Assembly: GCA_002722795.1 (NCBI GenBank) | Contig: PBMY01000022.1 | Span: 1 to 32,509, forward strand | Length of the DNA stretch: 32,509 nucleotides | Reading direction: 5' to 3' | Source of the DNA: Crocinitomicaceae bacterium | Lineage (GTDB): Bacteria > Bacteroidota > Bacteroidia > Flavobacteriales_D > Sanyastnellaceae | In this document: piece by piece, positions 1 to 7,788 of the stretch | How the letters are laid out: each line of letters begins with the position of its first letter | Position numbering within the stretch: the first letter of the stretch is position 1 | Notes under the pieces: generated by a model | What the model was told of the DNA's origin: nothing | The model's input: only the letters and a program-made list of their open reading frames with translations | Databases searched by the model: none | Made by a program: the position numbers and the translations under genes

Positions 1-2
1 CA

Positions 3-860
3 CTAGGCGAGTGTGGAGGAAACTGTGAAGCAGACGTTGATCAGGACGGAGTTTGTGATATAGATGAGATTTTTGGTTGCACTGATGAACTAGCTTGTAA
101 TTATGACGCTGAAGCAACTCAAGAAAATGGAACTTGTTTTTATGACTGCTATGGCTGTACGGATCCTTCAGCTTGCAATTTTGATATTGAAGCAATCTTT
201 GATGATGGTGGGTGTATAATGCCTGGTGATGCGTGTAATGACGGTTTGATCTTAACAGAAGGAGACTTCATTCAATCAGACTGCTCGTGTAGTGGATACG
301 GTTGCACTGACCCTGGAGCATGTAACTACATAGAAACGGCGCTTACTGATAATAGCGTGTGTATTTATATAGGCAACTACAGTATCACTGGAGCTCTTTC
401 TTCGAGTAACGATATGATTGTTGAGTATAGCTATCCCAATACTAATGGCAGCACCTATGAGTGGATCATTGTAAACGGTGATATCACTAGTGGTGAAGGA
501 ACATCACTGATTGAAGTTGTTTGGTGGGGTGATTTTGAAGGTCAACTATGCGTAATAGAGACTAATGCAGATAGTTGTTCTGGAAATATGGCTTGCATCA
601 ATGTCACTATTTTCAATAGCGTAGAAGAGATACTAGGTATTGATTTAAATGTGTATCCAAATCCTGCTAGAGATGTTCTCAATGTTGAGCTTATGGGAAG
701 ACACAATATGGTGATAGTTGATGTGGTAGGCCGTATGGTTTGGCATGGAGAAATAATCGATAAAGGCCAAATAGACCTCACCTCTTTAGAGCGTGGAACC
801 TACCTAATCAATGCAAATGTTGATGGTATTTGGGTTATTCAGAGGTTTATTGTTCACTAA
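3..860 (+). CDS. T9SS-sorted cysteine-rich secreted protein, 3' part (5' end outside window)
   Basis: The reading frame is open from base 3, so this is the C-terminal 285 residues of a longer protein; the ATG at 219 is internal. Visible are a 'GECGGNC' plus 'DVDQDGVCD' stretch and three copies of a motif of the type GCTDxxACNY/F followed by a Gly/Cys pair about 15 residues on. Such motifs recur in large secreted Flavobacteriales proteins, and the Asp-rich stretch may bind calcium. The last roughly 75 residues (from about base 640, 'VYPNPARDVLNV') form a T9SS type A sorting domain, so the protein is expected to cross the outer membrane and stay attached or be released. It is tail-to-tail with umuC: the two stop codons share bases 857-860. 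Its function beyond being an extracellular adhesin or enzyme tail cannot be told from this part. Confidence 0.88.
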   Translation, partial: LGECGGNCEADVDQDGVCDIDEIFGCTDELACNYDAEATQENGTCFYDCYGCTDPSACNFDIEAIFDDGGCIMPGDACNDGLILTEGDFIQSDCSCSGYGCTDPGACNYIETALTDNSVCIYIGNYSITGALSSSNDMIVEYSYPNTNGSTYEWIIVNGDITSGEGTSLIEVVWWGDFEGQLCVIETNADSCSGNMACINVTIFNSVEEILGIDLNVYPNPARDVLNVELMGRHNMVIVDVVGRMVWHGEIIDKGQIDLTSLERGTYLINANVDGIWVIQRFIVH

Positions 861-2110
861 ATCTTTACTGTCAGAAAATCGGTAAAGCGCGTGGTGTAGC
901 ACGGAGAAAGTCTCTCTTGTCTTAGGCGCCACTTTCTATCGAATCCTTGCAAAGCTAGTCGGACCTTATCCCTGCCGAATTTAGAATTAATCTCGTCTAT
1001 GCTTTGCATTAAATCAGAGCGACGCGATCTATCCACCGCATCGAATAAGCCCAATTGCACCTGACTGTCTGGTACTATACCACCTACCATCACCCCCGCT
1101 TTCTTGTAGGAAAACATTGGTCTGTAGATTTTGTCCAAAATTTTAATTGCCGCTGCGACTATTTCAATGTTATCACTTGTAGGAACCTCTAGCTTGATGG
1201 TGCGCGAGTTGTTGTATTGAAAGGCTTCTCGTTTGAATGGATTGGTATGGATGAAGGCCGTCACAGTGGTGCAACAGCTTCCCTCCTTTCGAAGTTTAGT
1301 GGCGCAGTTTACCGCGAATGTTCCTAATGCTTCTTTTAGGTCATCGTAGGTTTTCACCTCCTGGCCAAATGATCTCGCCGTCCGGAGGTTTTGCTTACGA
1401 GGCACATCCTCATTGACAGGAGAACATATCGTGCCGCGGAGTTCTTTCTGAAGTCTGAGGCCGGTAACGCTGAGGTTACGGCGGACCCATCCGGAGTCAG
1501 CGCGGGTTAGCTGGAGCGCTGTTGAAATTCCGAAGGACTGGAGTTTTGAGGCGGAACGATAGCCTATGCCCCACAGGTCTTCGACGGGAAAGTGCTGGAT
1601 CGCGGCTGAGATTTCGGCGGGAGAGTCTATGGTGTAGACACCACGAGTTGAGTTGGATTTTTTAGCTACGTGGACGGCTACTTTAGCTAGGGTTTTTGTG
1701 GGGGCGAGTCCGATAGAAACGGGGATTCCTGTCCATTTAAGGATACGAGAACGCAGGGCTCGTGCTCTCTCTTCGGAAGCTGGTCCCTTGAAGGTGATGA
1801 AGGCCTCGTCTATAGAATAGATTTCGATTTCGTCGGCTTCGGGCTTAATGGTGTCCATCACGCGTCTAGACATATCGCCGTAGAGGGCAAAGTTGCACGA
1901 GAATACATTGACGCCATTTATAGCGAATAGCTTTTCATTCTTGAAGGCTGGCGTGCCCATCTTGATACCAAGGGCTTTGGCTTCATTGCTTCGGGCTATG
2001 ACACAACCATCATTGTTGGAAAGTACAACTACAGGTTTGCCATTTAGGTTTGGCCTAAATACACGCTCGCACGAAGCATAAAAATTATTACAGTCGACTA
2101 TGGCTATCAC
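857..2110 (-). CDS. umuC: DNA polymerase V catalytic subunit UmuC
   Basis: Y-family translesion polymerase that, with processed UmuD, copies damaged DNA at the cost of mutation. I chose the GTG at 2110, which overlaps the umuD stop as GTGA and suggests translational coupling; an ATG at 2143 would add 11 residues inside umuD. From the GTG, the first catalytic Asp is D6 (in 'AIVDCNNFYASCERVF') and the 'YSIDEAF' motif gives D101/E102, the same numbers as in E. coli UmuC, which supports this start. Length 417 aa is normal. Palm and fingers motifs (LSNNDGCVIARS), the HhH 'PVEDLWGIGYRSA' segment and the C-terminal little-finger region are present, and no frameshift is seen. The middle of the gene is much richer in G+C than its surroundings (68 of 120 bases at 1441-1560). 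Confidence 0.97.
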   Translation of the reverse strand: MIAIVDCNNFYASCERVFRPNLNGKPVVVLSNNDGCVIARSNEAKALGIKMGTPAFKNEKLFAINGVNVFSCNFALYGDMSRRVMDTIKPEADEIEIYSIDEAFITFKGPASEERARALRSRILKWTGIPVSIGLAPTKTLAKVAVHVAKKSNSTRGVYTIDSPAEISAAIQHFPVEDLWGIGYRSASKLQSFGISTALQLTRADSGWVRRNLSVTGLRLQKELRGTICSPVNEDVPRKQNLRTARSFGQEVKTYDDLKEALGTFAVNCATKLRKEGSCCTTVTAFIHTNPFKREAFQYNNSRTIKLEVPTSDNIEIVAAAIKILDKIYRPMFSYKKAGVMVGGIVPDSQVQLGLFDAVDRSRRSDLMQSIDEINSKFGRDKVRLALQGFDRKWRLRQERLSPCYTTRFTDFLTVKI

Positions 2111-2535
2111 ACCTTGTGAATTACGAAGGTTACTACACCCCAAACCTGGAAATTTGAACCCTCAGCAACCTCCATGGGTTTGAGGCGAGGGTTTTCAGGG
2201 ATCAAGAAAAGCTTGTCGTCCACAATGTCCACTCGTTTGACTGTGAATTCTCCATCTATGACGGCTAGCACAATACTCCTAGGGTTGGGTGTGAGTGAGC
2301 GGTCGATTAGAATTACGTCGCCACTTTGTATTCCGGCTCCAACCATAGAATGACCCTCAACTCTAACGCAGAATGTAGCAGATGGATTCTGTATTAGATA
2401 GTTACTTAGGTCAAGGTCGATATCTAAATGATCCTCAGCTGGGGATGGGAAACCAGCAGGAACTGCAACGTCAAAGAATTCTACTGATTCAAAGTCAACG
2501 TCCCCCGTGGGACATATTTTAAGTTTATTTCCCAA
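2107..2535 (-). CDS. umuD: UmuD, self-cleaving S24 (LexA-like) polymerase V subunit
   Basis: Regulatory subunit of polymerase V; RecA-stimulated self-cleavage turns UmuD into the active UmuD' form. The protein has 142 residues, the usual size. The cleavage region reads 'VPAGFPSPAED', placing the Ala-Gly bond at about residues 27/28. The catalytic Ser is S63 in 'GHSMVGAG' and the catalytic Lys is K100 in 'DGEFTVKR', 37 residues apart as in E. coli UmuD (S60/K97). The start at 2535 is a TTG; I see no in-frame ATG nearby, although the frame stays open upstream into the end of the preceding gene. It begins 11 bases after the stop of the CotH-like gene on the same strand and is followed by umuC with a 4-base overlap. 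No SOS box could be recognised, as the Bacteroidota LexA site is not one I can read with confidence. Confidence 0.95.
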   Translation of the reverse strand: MGNKLKICPTGDVDFESVEFFDVAVPAGFPSPAEDHLDIDLDLSNYLIQNPSATFCVRVEGHSMVGAGIQSGDVILIDRSLTPNPRSIVLAVIDGEFTVKRVDIVDDKLFLIPENPRLKPMEVAEGSNFQVWGVVTFVIHKV

Positions 2536-2546
2536 GGTATTATCGT

Positions 2547-4934
2547 TTATTGAATCACAACTCTCTTTGTAGATATCCCATCTCCGGTATTTACCACAAC
2601 AAGGTATATTCCGGAGATTAGTTTTTCTACATCAATTGTAGTCTTATCTGAAGTAATAACGCGAGATATCACCACTTGCCCTGAAGTAGAAACCAAACTC
2701 AATATAGCTTGTTGTGGAATCTCACCTAGTACTAAATTCAACTCACTTGTTGCTGGATTAGGATATAGTAGTGCATCTGTAGTTTCAAGATTTTCAACTA
2801 ATGAATGCTCCTCGTTATTTGATGAGAAAGTTGGCGCCTGGAAAACGAAATCGCCGGTCCCATTTGGCACCCTAGCATATCCCAAATCATCTTCAGAAGC
2901 TGGGAAATCTAACATATCAACAACCCATTCCTCCGGAGAAGTTAGATAAAGAGACTCGCCTGAACCTGATAGCTTAAAATTAGAGTGTAAATCACCCTGT
3001 GATCCATCCTCATCAGCCCAAAAAATCAAATATCCATCAGGCCCAATAACAGTGCCAGCAGGAATTTCCCACTTGTCCAAATTCCAAGGATTGTCACTTA
3101 AATGCCACCCCCCTAGATCCACATTTGACCCACTCAAATTGTAAAGCTCAATCCAATCATCAAACTCCCCTGCCTCATCTTGAACAGATGTTGAATTCAC
3201 TGACATAATCTCATTAATAGCAATCTGAGGGCTCTTAACGTGTGGAGGGTCAACCGTGTAATAATAAGTATCATGCTCCGCCCCTGATGGCGAGTAAGAA
3301 CGCGTATTTGCATCATTACTTGAAACAGCTTCTAAATAGAATCGAACAAGTGTTCCAATAGATTGAGCTGGAATAAATGCTGAATATTCACCACCATTTG
3401 CATCCATGTCAACCTTAGTAAACTGACCATTGGCTTCCGTACTAAAGTATAGATTCATTTGATCTAAATTGTCTGAAGAAGTAGCGGTTATAGTTGCCCC
3501 GAATTCTGGTAGAGGGCTAGCCCACACCCCTTGAGAACTTTCCATCTCAACAGAATTAATAGAAGGTATAGTTACATTCACCTCTGGTGCATTTGAAAGG
3601 TGATTATGCCTAAACGCAATTACGTCTAACAGCTGATCCGTCTCAAATGTAAATTGGCTGTAAGGGTAAATAGCATGAGGATCGTTTTGAACTTTCTCAT
3701 CAATAAAATTTGACCAATACTCGATTAAAGGCTCTATGTTGGTTGGATCCAAATCCTCTAAAATCACTCTCATATGTGCTAGATATCTCTGTCTAAGCTC
3801 AGGTATCTGAAGCAATTTGTATAGCAAGGGATAATTCTCATCATTTGCATTGTAAAAGGGACTCCAGCTTTGATGATTTTCCATTAGCACTGTGTTACCA
3901 TCGTACTCTAATGGCACCATTTGGCCTGTTTCCTCCTCATAAAAAACGTGGTAGTCCATCTTTCCTTTGTGGATGTATCCATCATCGTCTGCAAACACGT
4001 TTTCTGCTGCTAAAAACCAAAGAGTTCTGTCAACATCCATTATCTGATTTAACTCCGAGTAAAGATTATCAAGTGAAGTATTCTCTAGCACATCACAAGT
4101 GTGAACTAAAACATCCCAAGGATTATCAATATTTGAACTTTTTAAAGTGTAGTATTCTTGATACTCTGTTGTATCAGGACCTAGGTAATTCAGTGCAGCC
4201 GTACCGTCTCCCCATTGAGGACCGCCGCCAGGGCCTCCGCCTCCGGGACCTCCGCCTCCGGGACCTCCGCCTCCGGGACCTCCGCCTCCGGGACCTCCGC
4301 CTCCGGGACCTCCAGAACCTTCCGGCGCATCAGCTCTCCAACGCACTCCTGAGTTATCTAAGAACCACTCTTCTAAAAACTCAGCATTAGTCTGTTGCAC
4401 ATTTGTGTAAATACCCCAATCCTCACCATTAATGTATAGATTGATATAGTTACTAGCTGCTGCTGGTATATGCTTTCTGATTATTCTTTGGAATATGAAC
4501 TCTCTCATCCAAGTAGGATCAAAATAACCACAAGTAAAATTCAACGACTCATAGCCCATTAAATCCTGCGACGAATCGTATTCATCCATCGTAATATTAA
4601 ACGACTTCTTATCTGATTCATTCATGAAATATGAAGTTTGGCCTTTATACCTAGCTCCTACTTCAGGATATTCAACTCCATCAACTGTAATTGTAGCTGG
4701 AATTGCGATCGCGTCAGAATAATTATCTTCAAGTAATTGCTCAAAGTTGTTCTGGTCGAATGATAAATAAACATCTCGAATCGTATTTTCATCATATAGA
4801 CCTGTATGTTGAACGTCACCGATGATAAGGCGGTGGTTGTCCTCATCCAATGTCCACTGCAGTGGAAGTGTCTGTGAATTTGCTGAAGAAAAGAAAATGA
4901 TTAAAGTTGTGAGAAGTAGAGTGTTTTTATTCAT
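2547..4934 (-). CDS. Secreted CotH-like protein kinase with lamin-tail and T9SS sorting domains
   Basis: The start at 4934 (MNKNTLLL...) opens a clean signal peptide ending near 'ANSQ'; an ATG at 4949 would add five residues. Residues about 45-440 match the CotH family of atypical kinases: 'VGARYKG' with a candidate ATP-binding Lys, 'KKSFNI', 'MREFIFQRI', 'YINGEDWGIYTNVQQ', and an Asp-rich 'FADDDGYIHKGKMDYHVFY...PLEYDGN' region. A Gly/Pro-rich spacer of GGPGG repeats interrupts the domain around residue 208-240. A lamin-tail-like beta domain follows at about 570-685 ('INEIMSVNS...DDWIELYNLS') and a T9SS type A domain ends the protein ('LLYPNPATSELNLVLG'). Known CotH proteins phosphorylate spore-coat protein; this one is predicted to be extracellular, so its substrate is unknown. 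It lies directly upstream of umuDC. Confidence 0.9.
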   Translation of the reverse strand: MNKNTLLLTTLIIFFSSANSQTLPLQWTLDEDNHRLIIGDVQHTGLYDENTIRDVYLSFDQNNFEQLLEDNYSDAIAIPATITVDGVEYPEVGARYKGQTSYFMNESDKKSFNITMDEYDSSQDLMGYESLNFTCGYFDPTWMREFIFQRIIRKHIPAAASNYINLYINGEDWGIYTNVQQTNAEFLEEWFLDNSGVRWRADAPEGSGGPGGGGPGGGGPGGGGPGGGGPGGGGPGGGPQWGDGTAALNYLGPDTTEYQEYYTLKSSNIDNPWDVLVHTCDVLENTSLDNLYSELNQIMDVDRTLWFLAAENVFADDDGYIHKGKMDYHVFYEEETGQMVPLEYDGNTVLMENHQSWSPFYNANDENYPLLYKLLQIPELRQRYLAHMRVILEDLDPTNIEPLIEYWSNFIDEKVQNDPHAIYPYSQFTFETDQLLDVIAFRHNHLSNAPEVNVTIPSINSVEMESSQGVWASPLPEFGATITATSSDNLDQMNLYFSTEANGQFTKVDMDANGGEYSAFIPAQSIGTLVRFYLEAVSSNDANTRSYSPSGAEHDTYYYTVDPPHVKSPQIAINEIMSVNSTSVQDEAGEFDDWIELYNLSGSNVDLGGWHLSDNPWNLDKWEIPAGTVIGPDGYLIFWADEDGSQGDLHSNFKLSGSGESLYLTSPEEWVVDMLDFPASEDDLGYARVPNGTGDFVFQAPTFSSNNEEHSLVENLETTDALLYPNPATSELNLVLGEIPQQAILSLVSTSGQVVISRVITSDKTTIDVEKLISGIYLVVVNTGDGISTKRVVIQ
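4231..4314. repeat. 15-bp in-frame minisatellite coding GGPGG
   Basis: Five full copies of a 15-bp unit (plus-strand form GGACCTCCGCCTCCG, first copy GGGCCTCCGCCTCCG) stand at 4231-4305, followed by a degraded copy to 4314; a related GC-rich stretch precedes it from 4221. On the coding strand each unit gives the pentapeptide GGPGG. As 15 is a multiple of three, gain or loss of copies would change only the length of a flexible linker in the CotH-like protein. The antisense frame is also open over the repeat but codes only a low-complexity shadow. Confidence 0.95.
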
Positions 4935-5013
4935 CACAATGAGTATCAAATTTTAGAGTGTTAAAGTTAGTACAAGATGTAAGGTTTGGCATAGGGTTTG
5001 CTTCATTTAATAA

Positions 5014-5325
5014 ATGAAGAAAAAGTTATATGCCCTAGGTTTAATTATTCCACTTGTATTTATTGGCTGCGATGAAGAAGATGGAAACGTAGAATGTGAT
5101 TTAACTACTCATGGAACTATTGTTGACTGTACAGGTGTTGATGGGTGTGGTGTTTTAGTCCAAAACGACATTGAAACATTTGAAGTGTTGAATTGGGCTG
5201 AAATGAATTTCATGCCGGAGGATGGAATGGAAATTTGTTTTGACTACAATGTAGAATACGATTGGGCCTCAATATGTATGATGGGTTCAATGATAACAAT
5301 AACTGATTGCCAAGTGCTTGAATAA
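5014..5325 (+). CDS. Small Cys-rich lipoprotein
   Basis: 103-aa protein of unknown function. The N-terminus has Lys residues, a hydrophobic stretch and a lipobox ending in C19 ('PLVFIGC'), so it should be lipidated after signal peptidase II cleavage. C19 is followed at once by acidic residues (DEEDGN), resembling the acidic lipoprotein export signals that send Bacteroidota lipoproteins to the cell surface; surface exposure is an inference. The mature part of about 85 residues holds several more cysteines that could form disulfides. It stands alone, divergent from the CotH-like gene and convergent with the thioredoxin-like gene. The spaced TTTG motifs upstream do not match the -7 consensus exactly. 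Confidence 0.8.
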   Translation: MKKKLYALGLIIPLVFIGCDEEDGNVECDLTTHGTIVDCTGVDGCGVLVQNDIETFEVLNWAEMNFMPEDGMEICFDYNVEYDWASICMMGSMITITDCQVLE

Positions 5326-5353
5326 GTTTTGGCAGGTTTTAGGTTAAATGCAA

Positions 5354-5380
5354 AACGGCGCCCCTAGTTAGGGCGCCGTT
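5354..5380. terminator. Bidirectional intrinsic terminator
   Basis: A perfect 10-bp stem (AACGGCGCCC / GGGCGCCGTT) with a 7-base loop lies between two convergent genes, 28 bp after the lipoprotein stop and 22 bp before the stop of the minus-strand thioredoxin-like gene. An A-rich flank on the left gives a short U-run for the minus strand, and a T-rich stretch follows on the right about 15 bases on. It probably ends transcription from both sides. Confidence 0.85.
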
Positions 5381-5402
5381 CCTATATAGAGTAATTTTTA
5401 TT

Positions 5403-6173
5403 TTACTTTATAATCTGAATAGCCTTAGTGCGCACATCACCTTTTTGAGTAACCCTCACAAGGTATGAACCGGCATTTAGAGCACTTACGTCTAATTGAG
5501 TATTAACATCATTAGCTACAGTAGAAATCACTGTTGATCCAATAAGGTTGATAAGCTCTACAGTAGCTCCGGTTTCATTAATATTGACGTTTACCACGTC
5601 TTTAGCTGGAACTGGGTATACAGCGAATTCAACAACAGCCTCTTCCACGTCGTTTGTGCAAGTCATGTAGTTTAAACCGTGTCCTTGTAGTGTATTGTCA
5701 AGAATATCTTGGTCCATTGGCCAAATATCTTGTTCTACAATAACTCCATCAGGATTAATCAGGATGAAAGTTGGGTACGCTGCAATTCCGTACGCTGAAT
5801 GTACTGCACCTGCATTTCCTTCAACTCCCGATGCTACAGGTGCTGGATTAGATCCAGAGAATGACTGCTCAAAATCATGAACTTGTGAATCAGTTCCTTC
5901 GTATTCAACACTCAAGAAAATCACGTCACCTTCGTTACAACCGTACATATTGTAGTTTGCAGAGAAGTCATCTGCTAAATCCGCACATGGCCCACACCAA
6001 TATGCGAAGAAGTCAATACACACGTGTTTTCCGTCATCTAAATAGTCAAATAATGTATGCTCGTTTCCGTTTAAATCTGTTACTGTAAAATCAACAGCGT
6101 TAGTCAAACTTGTTTGAGCAGAAACTGAAAAAGATAAAGTAATGGCAGAAAGAAGTAGGGTAATTTTTTTCAT
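5403..6173 (-). CDS. T9SS-secreted thioredoxin-like (TlpA/redoxin) protein
   Basis: 256 aa. A signal peptide (MKKITLLLSAITLSFSVSAQ) is followed by a thioredoxin fold with the active site WCGPC at residues 59-63 and the cis-proline loop 'YPTFIL' at about P134. The last roughly 70 residues ('FAVYPVPAKDVVNVNI' onward) are a T9SS type A sorting domain. The protein should therefore act outside the outer membrane as a thiol-disulfide oxidoreductase, perhaps forming or repairing disulfides in the Cys-rich secreted proteins found nearby; the partner is an inference. It is a single gene sharing the 5354-5380 terminator. Confidence 0.92.
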   Translation of the reverse strand: MKKITLLLSAITLSFSVSAQTSLTNAVDFTVTDLNGNEHTLFDYLDDGKHVCIDFFAYWCGPCADLADDFSANYNMYGCNEGDVIFLSVEYEGTDSQVHDFEQSFSGSNPAPVASGVEGNAGAVHSAYGIAAYPTFILINPDGVIVEQDIWPMDQDILDNTLQGHGLNYMTCTNDVEEAVVEFAVYPVPAKDVVNVNINETGATVELINLIGSTVISTVANDVNTQLDVSALNAGSYLVRVTQKGDVRTKAIQIIK

Positions 6174-6281
6174 TGAAAGTAATTTATTTTAGGACCACAA
6201 GTTACTCTACATACATTATTCAGACCAAAACAACTTGATTTGACTAACTAGAGAATATAACAGAAGGAATTATACGATGTG

Positions 6282-6662
6282 TCAGTACAAACTATACGAA
6301 CGATTAAGTGTAGATTGATCAATTTTAAAATACTCAGATAAAATTCTAATAGAGGATTTTGAGAGCCCTTTTTTATAATTCAAGATTTTAGATACAGTTC
6401 CTTTTGATAGATTTAGAATCACAACTAAATCCTTTGCCTTTAAATTCTGAGAATCCATTAAAGATTTCAATAATATTATGGGATCCTTTTGTTGAATGTT
6501 GTGCTTATCACTTTCCCACTTTTCTAATAATAGTTGTAATAATTCAATTTCATCTAGAGAATATTGAGGTGAAAGAGACGATAAAATTTCACTGTACTCT
6601 AGATACTGCGATTCACTCTTGACAACCTTGTACTTTATTACAAACGGGCGTGGGTTTTCCAT
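6282..6662 (-). CDS. HigA-like helix-turn-helix protein (orphan antitoxin or repressor)
   Basis: 126 aa. The N-terminal half carries the acidic helical segment of HigA-type antitoxins (residues about 15-60: 'SESQYLEYSEILSSL...YSLDEIELLQLLLEKWESDK'). The C-terminal half, from about residue 70, is an XRE-type helix-turn-helix ('LKAKDLVVILNLSKGTVSKILNYKKGLS'). In a usual higBA pair the HigB/RelE-like toxin lies just upstream, but here the 62 bases to the next gene hold only an inverted repeat and no toxin is seen on either side. It may be an orphan antitoxin kept as a transcription regulator, or a solitary member of this family. Confidence 0.82.
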   Translation of the reverse strand: MENPRPFVIKYKVVKSESQYLEYSEILSSLSPQYSLDEIELLQLLLEKWESDKHNIQQKDPIILLKSLMDSQNLKAKDLVVILNLSKGTVSKILNYKKGLSKSSIRILSEYFKIDQSTLNRSYSLY

Positions 6663-6694
6663 CTAATAACGTATGATATGGAGTAAAAATACAA

Positions 6695-6715
6695 AAGTTT
6701 CACAAAATGAAACTT
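6695..6715. promoter_or_regulatory. Inverted repeat: candidate HigA operator or weak terminator
   Basis: A perfect 8-bp inverted repeat AAGTTTCA / TGAAACTT with a 5-base spacer sits 33 bases before the start of the HigA-like gene and 10 bases before the 6725 end of the upstream gene. On the minus strand it is followed by TTTGTATTTTTA, so it could terminate the upstream gene. Its position in front of an autoregulated-type repressor gene also fits an operator. The sequence alone does not decide. Confidence 0.5.
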
Positions 6716-6724
6716 ATTATTAAT

Positions 6725-7678
6725 TTACAATGGCCAAGTCCAACCTAGCCAAGGTAATGGGATAATATCTTGATCAGCAATTACCAACATAATACCGGCC
6801 TCTTTTAAACTACCGGTAGGAGTATTATAATAACCAGTAAGCACATTACCAATCGTTCTAGGACGCTGATACCATCTAGCGCCAACTGAAAGCAAACACC
6901 TTTCATTCACAAACATTGGATTAAAGAAAAAGTAATTTTCAGTTATCAACCATACTGTTGGATTAATCTCTTTTACAGCACTTAAATTTACCATTGGTGA
7001 AATCCTAACATCCGGATTGTTTTGTAAACTCGAACCTCCTGGCGAAGTAAGAGCAGCAAAAGAGAATGTAATATTATCGTTCTCATTACCTCGTGTATAA
7101 TTCACAAAGGGAAATAAAAAAACATCTGAATCCCACCAACTTACAATACCAAGACCTCCAATTGACATATTGGAGTTTTCGGAAATATTAATTGTCTGCT
7201 TTGCTGTAATACCAGGCCCCAAAACAGAAACTGCCAATCCACCCATAAAACTTTTTGATATTTGTCCCGTAAAATTGAGCATTCCAGGATTAAAATGAAG
7301 ATAACTTTCACCAACTTTCATGGGATGAGCTGATGGTGCGAAAAAATATCTTGATGCTTGTGGAGATTGGTCAGATGATCTAATATCTTTCTCAATTCTA
7401 CTAGCTCCAATTCCTAAACTAGAAGTTGAATTTTCTGTCGCATCAGCAATAGAAATAACTTCACTTTTATTGATTATAACCTTACCTAGATCAGGAGTTT
7501 CAAGCAAAATCTCACGACCATCATCAGACATCAAAAATCCGCAACGAACTATATTATTTGCTAGGCTTACACACACATACCTCTTTCCTTCAGTAGAATT
7601 ATCAAGCGTGTCATCTTGTGCATTAATTTCATTTACAACAAAAAAAAATGAGACTAGCATGAAGGCTATAACCTTCAT
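6725..7678 (-). CDS. Predicted outer-membrane beta-barrel protein, function unknown
   Basis: Starting at 7678 (MKVIAFMLVSFFFVVNEINAQ) gives a good signal peptide and a 317-aa protein; an upstream ATG at 7753 would bury the signal peptide behind 25 residues. The first part of the mature chain (about 25-75) is a small beta-rich segment ('YVCVSLANNIVRCGFLMSDDGREILLETPDLGKVIINKSEVISI'). The rest starts with 'RYFFAPSAHPMKVGESYLHF', a signature I know from conserved hypothetical Bacteroidota proteins, and goes on as alternating hydrophobic and aromatic strands, as in beta-barrels. No enzymatic motif is seen. It is divergent from the gene at 7789. Confidence 0.75.
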   Translation of the reverse strand: MKVIAFMLVSFFFVVNEINAQDDTLDNSTEGKRYVCVSLANNIVRCGFLMSDDGREILLETPDLGKVIINKSEVISIADATENSTSSLGIGASRIEKDIRSSDQSPQASRYFFAPSAHPMKVGESYLHFNPGMLNFTGQISKSFMGGLAVSVLGPGITAKQTINISENSNMSIGGLGIVSWWDSDVFLFPFVNYTRGNENDNITFSFAALTSPGGSSLQNNPDVRISPMVNLSAVKEINPTVWLITENYFFFNPMFVNERCLLSVGARWYQRPRTIGNVLTGYYNTPTGSLKEAGIMLVIADQDIIPLPWLGWTWPL

Positions 7679-7761
7679 TTTTGAGAAATTAAAAAACTGG
7701 TAAAATATATCTTTCATGAAACCAAATTTCTTAAAAAGTAAATTCGAAATCAAACAAAACG

Positions 7762-7773
7762 CAAAATATTTTG
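7762..7773. promoter_or_regulatory. 12-bp palindrome in divergent intergenic region
   Basis: CAAAATATTTTG reads the same on both strands and sits 16 bases before the chosen GTG start of the plus-strand gene. The half sites resemble Bacteroidota -7 boxes but are one base short of TAnnTTTG. It could be part of a symmetric promoter or an operator; it may also be chance in AT-rich DNA. Confidence 0.3.
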
Positions 7774-7788
7774 TATTTTAGTCAACTA

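Noticed and set aside
219-860. Complete gene starting at the ATG 219
   Set aside because: The same frame is open and codes the same repeat type back to base 3, so the ATG is internal.
4221-4314. CRISPR-like repeats
   Set aside because: The 15-bp units are adjacent without spacers and code GGPGG in frame.
3845-4390. Open frame of 181 codons on the plus strand across the CotH repeat
   Set aside because: It is antisense to the well-supported CotH-like gene, and its repeated 'LRLRD' peptide is only the other strand of the GGPGG minisatellite.
6173-6800. HigB/RelE toxin gene next to the HigA-like gene
   Set aside because: Neither gap on the two sides holds a frame long enough or with toxin motifs.
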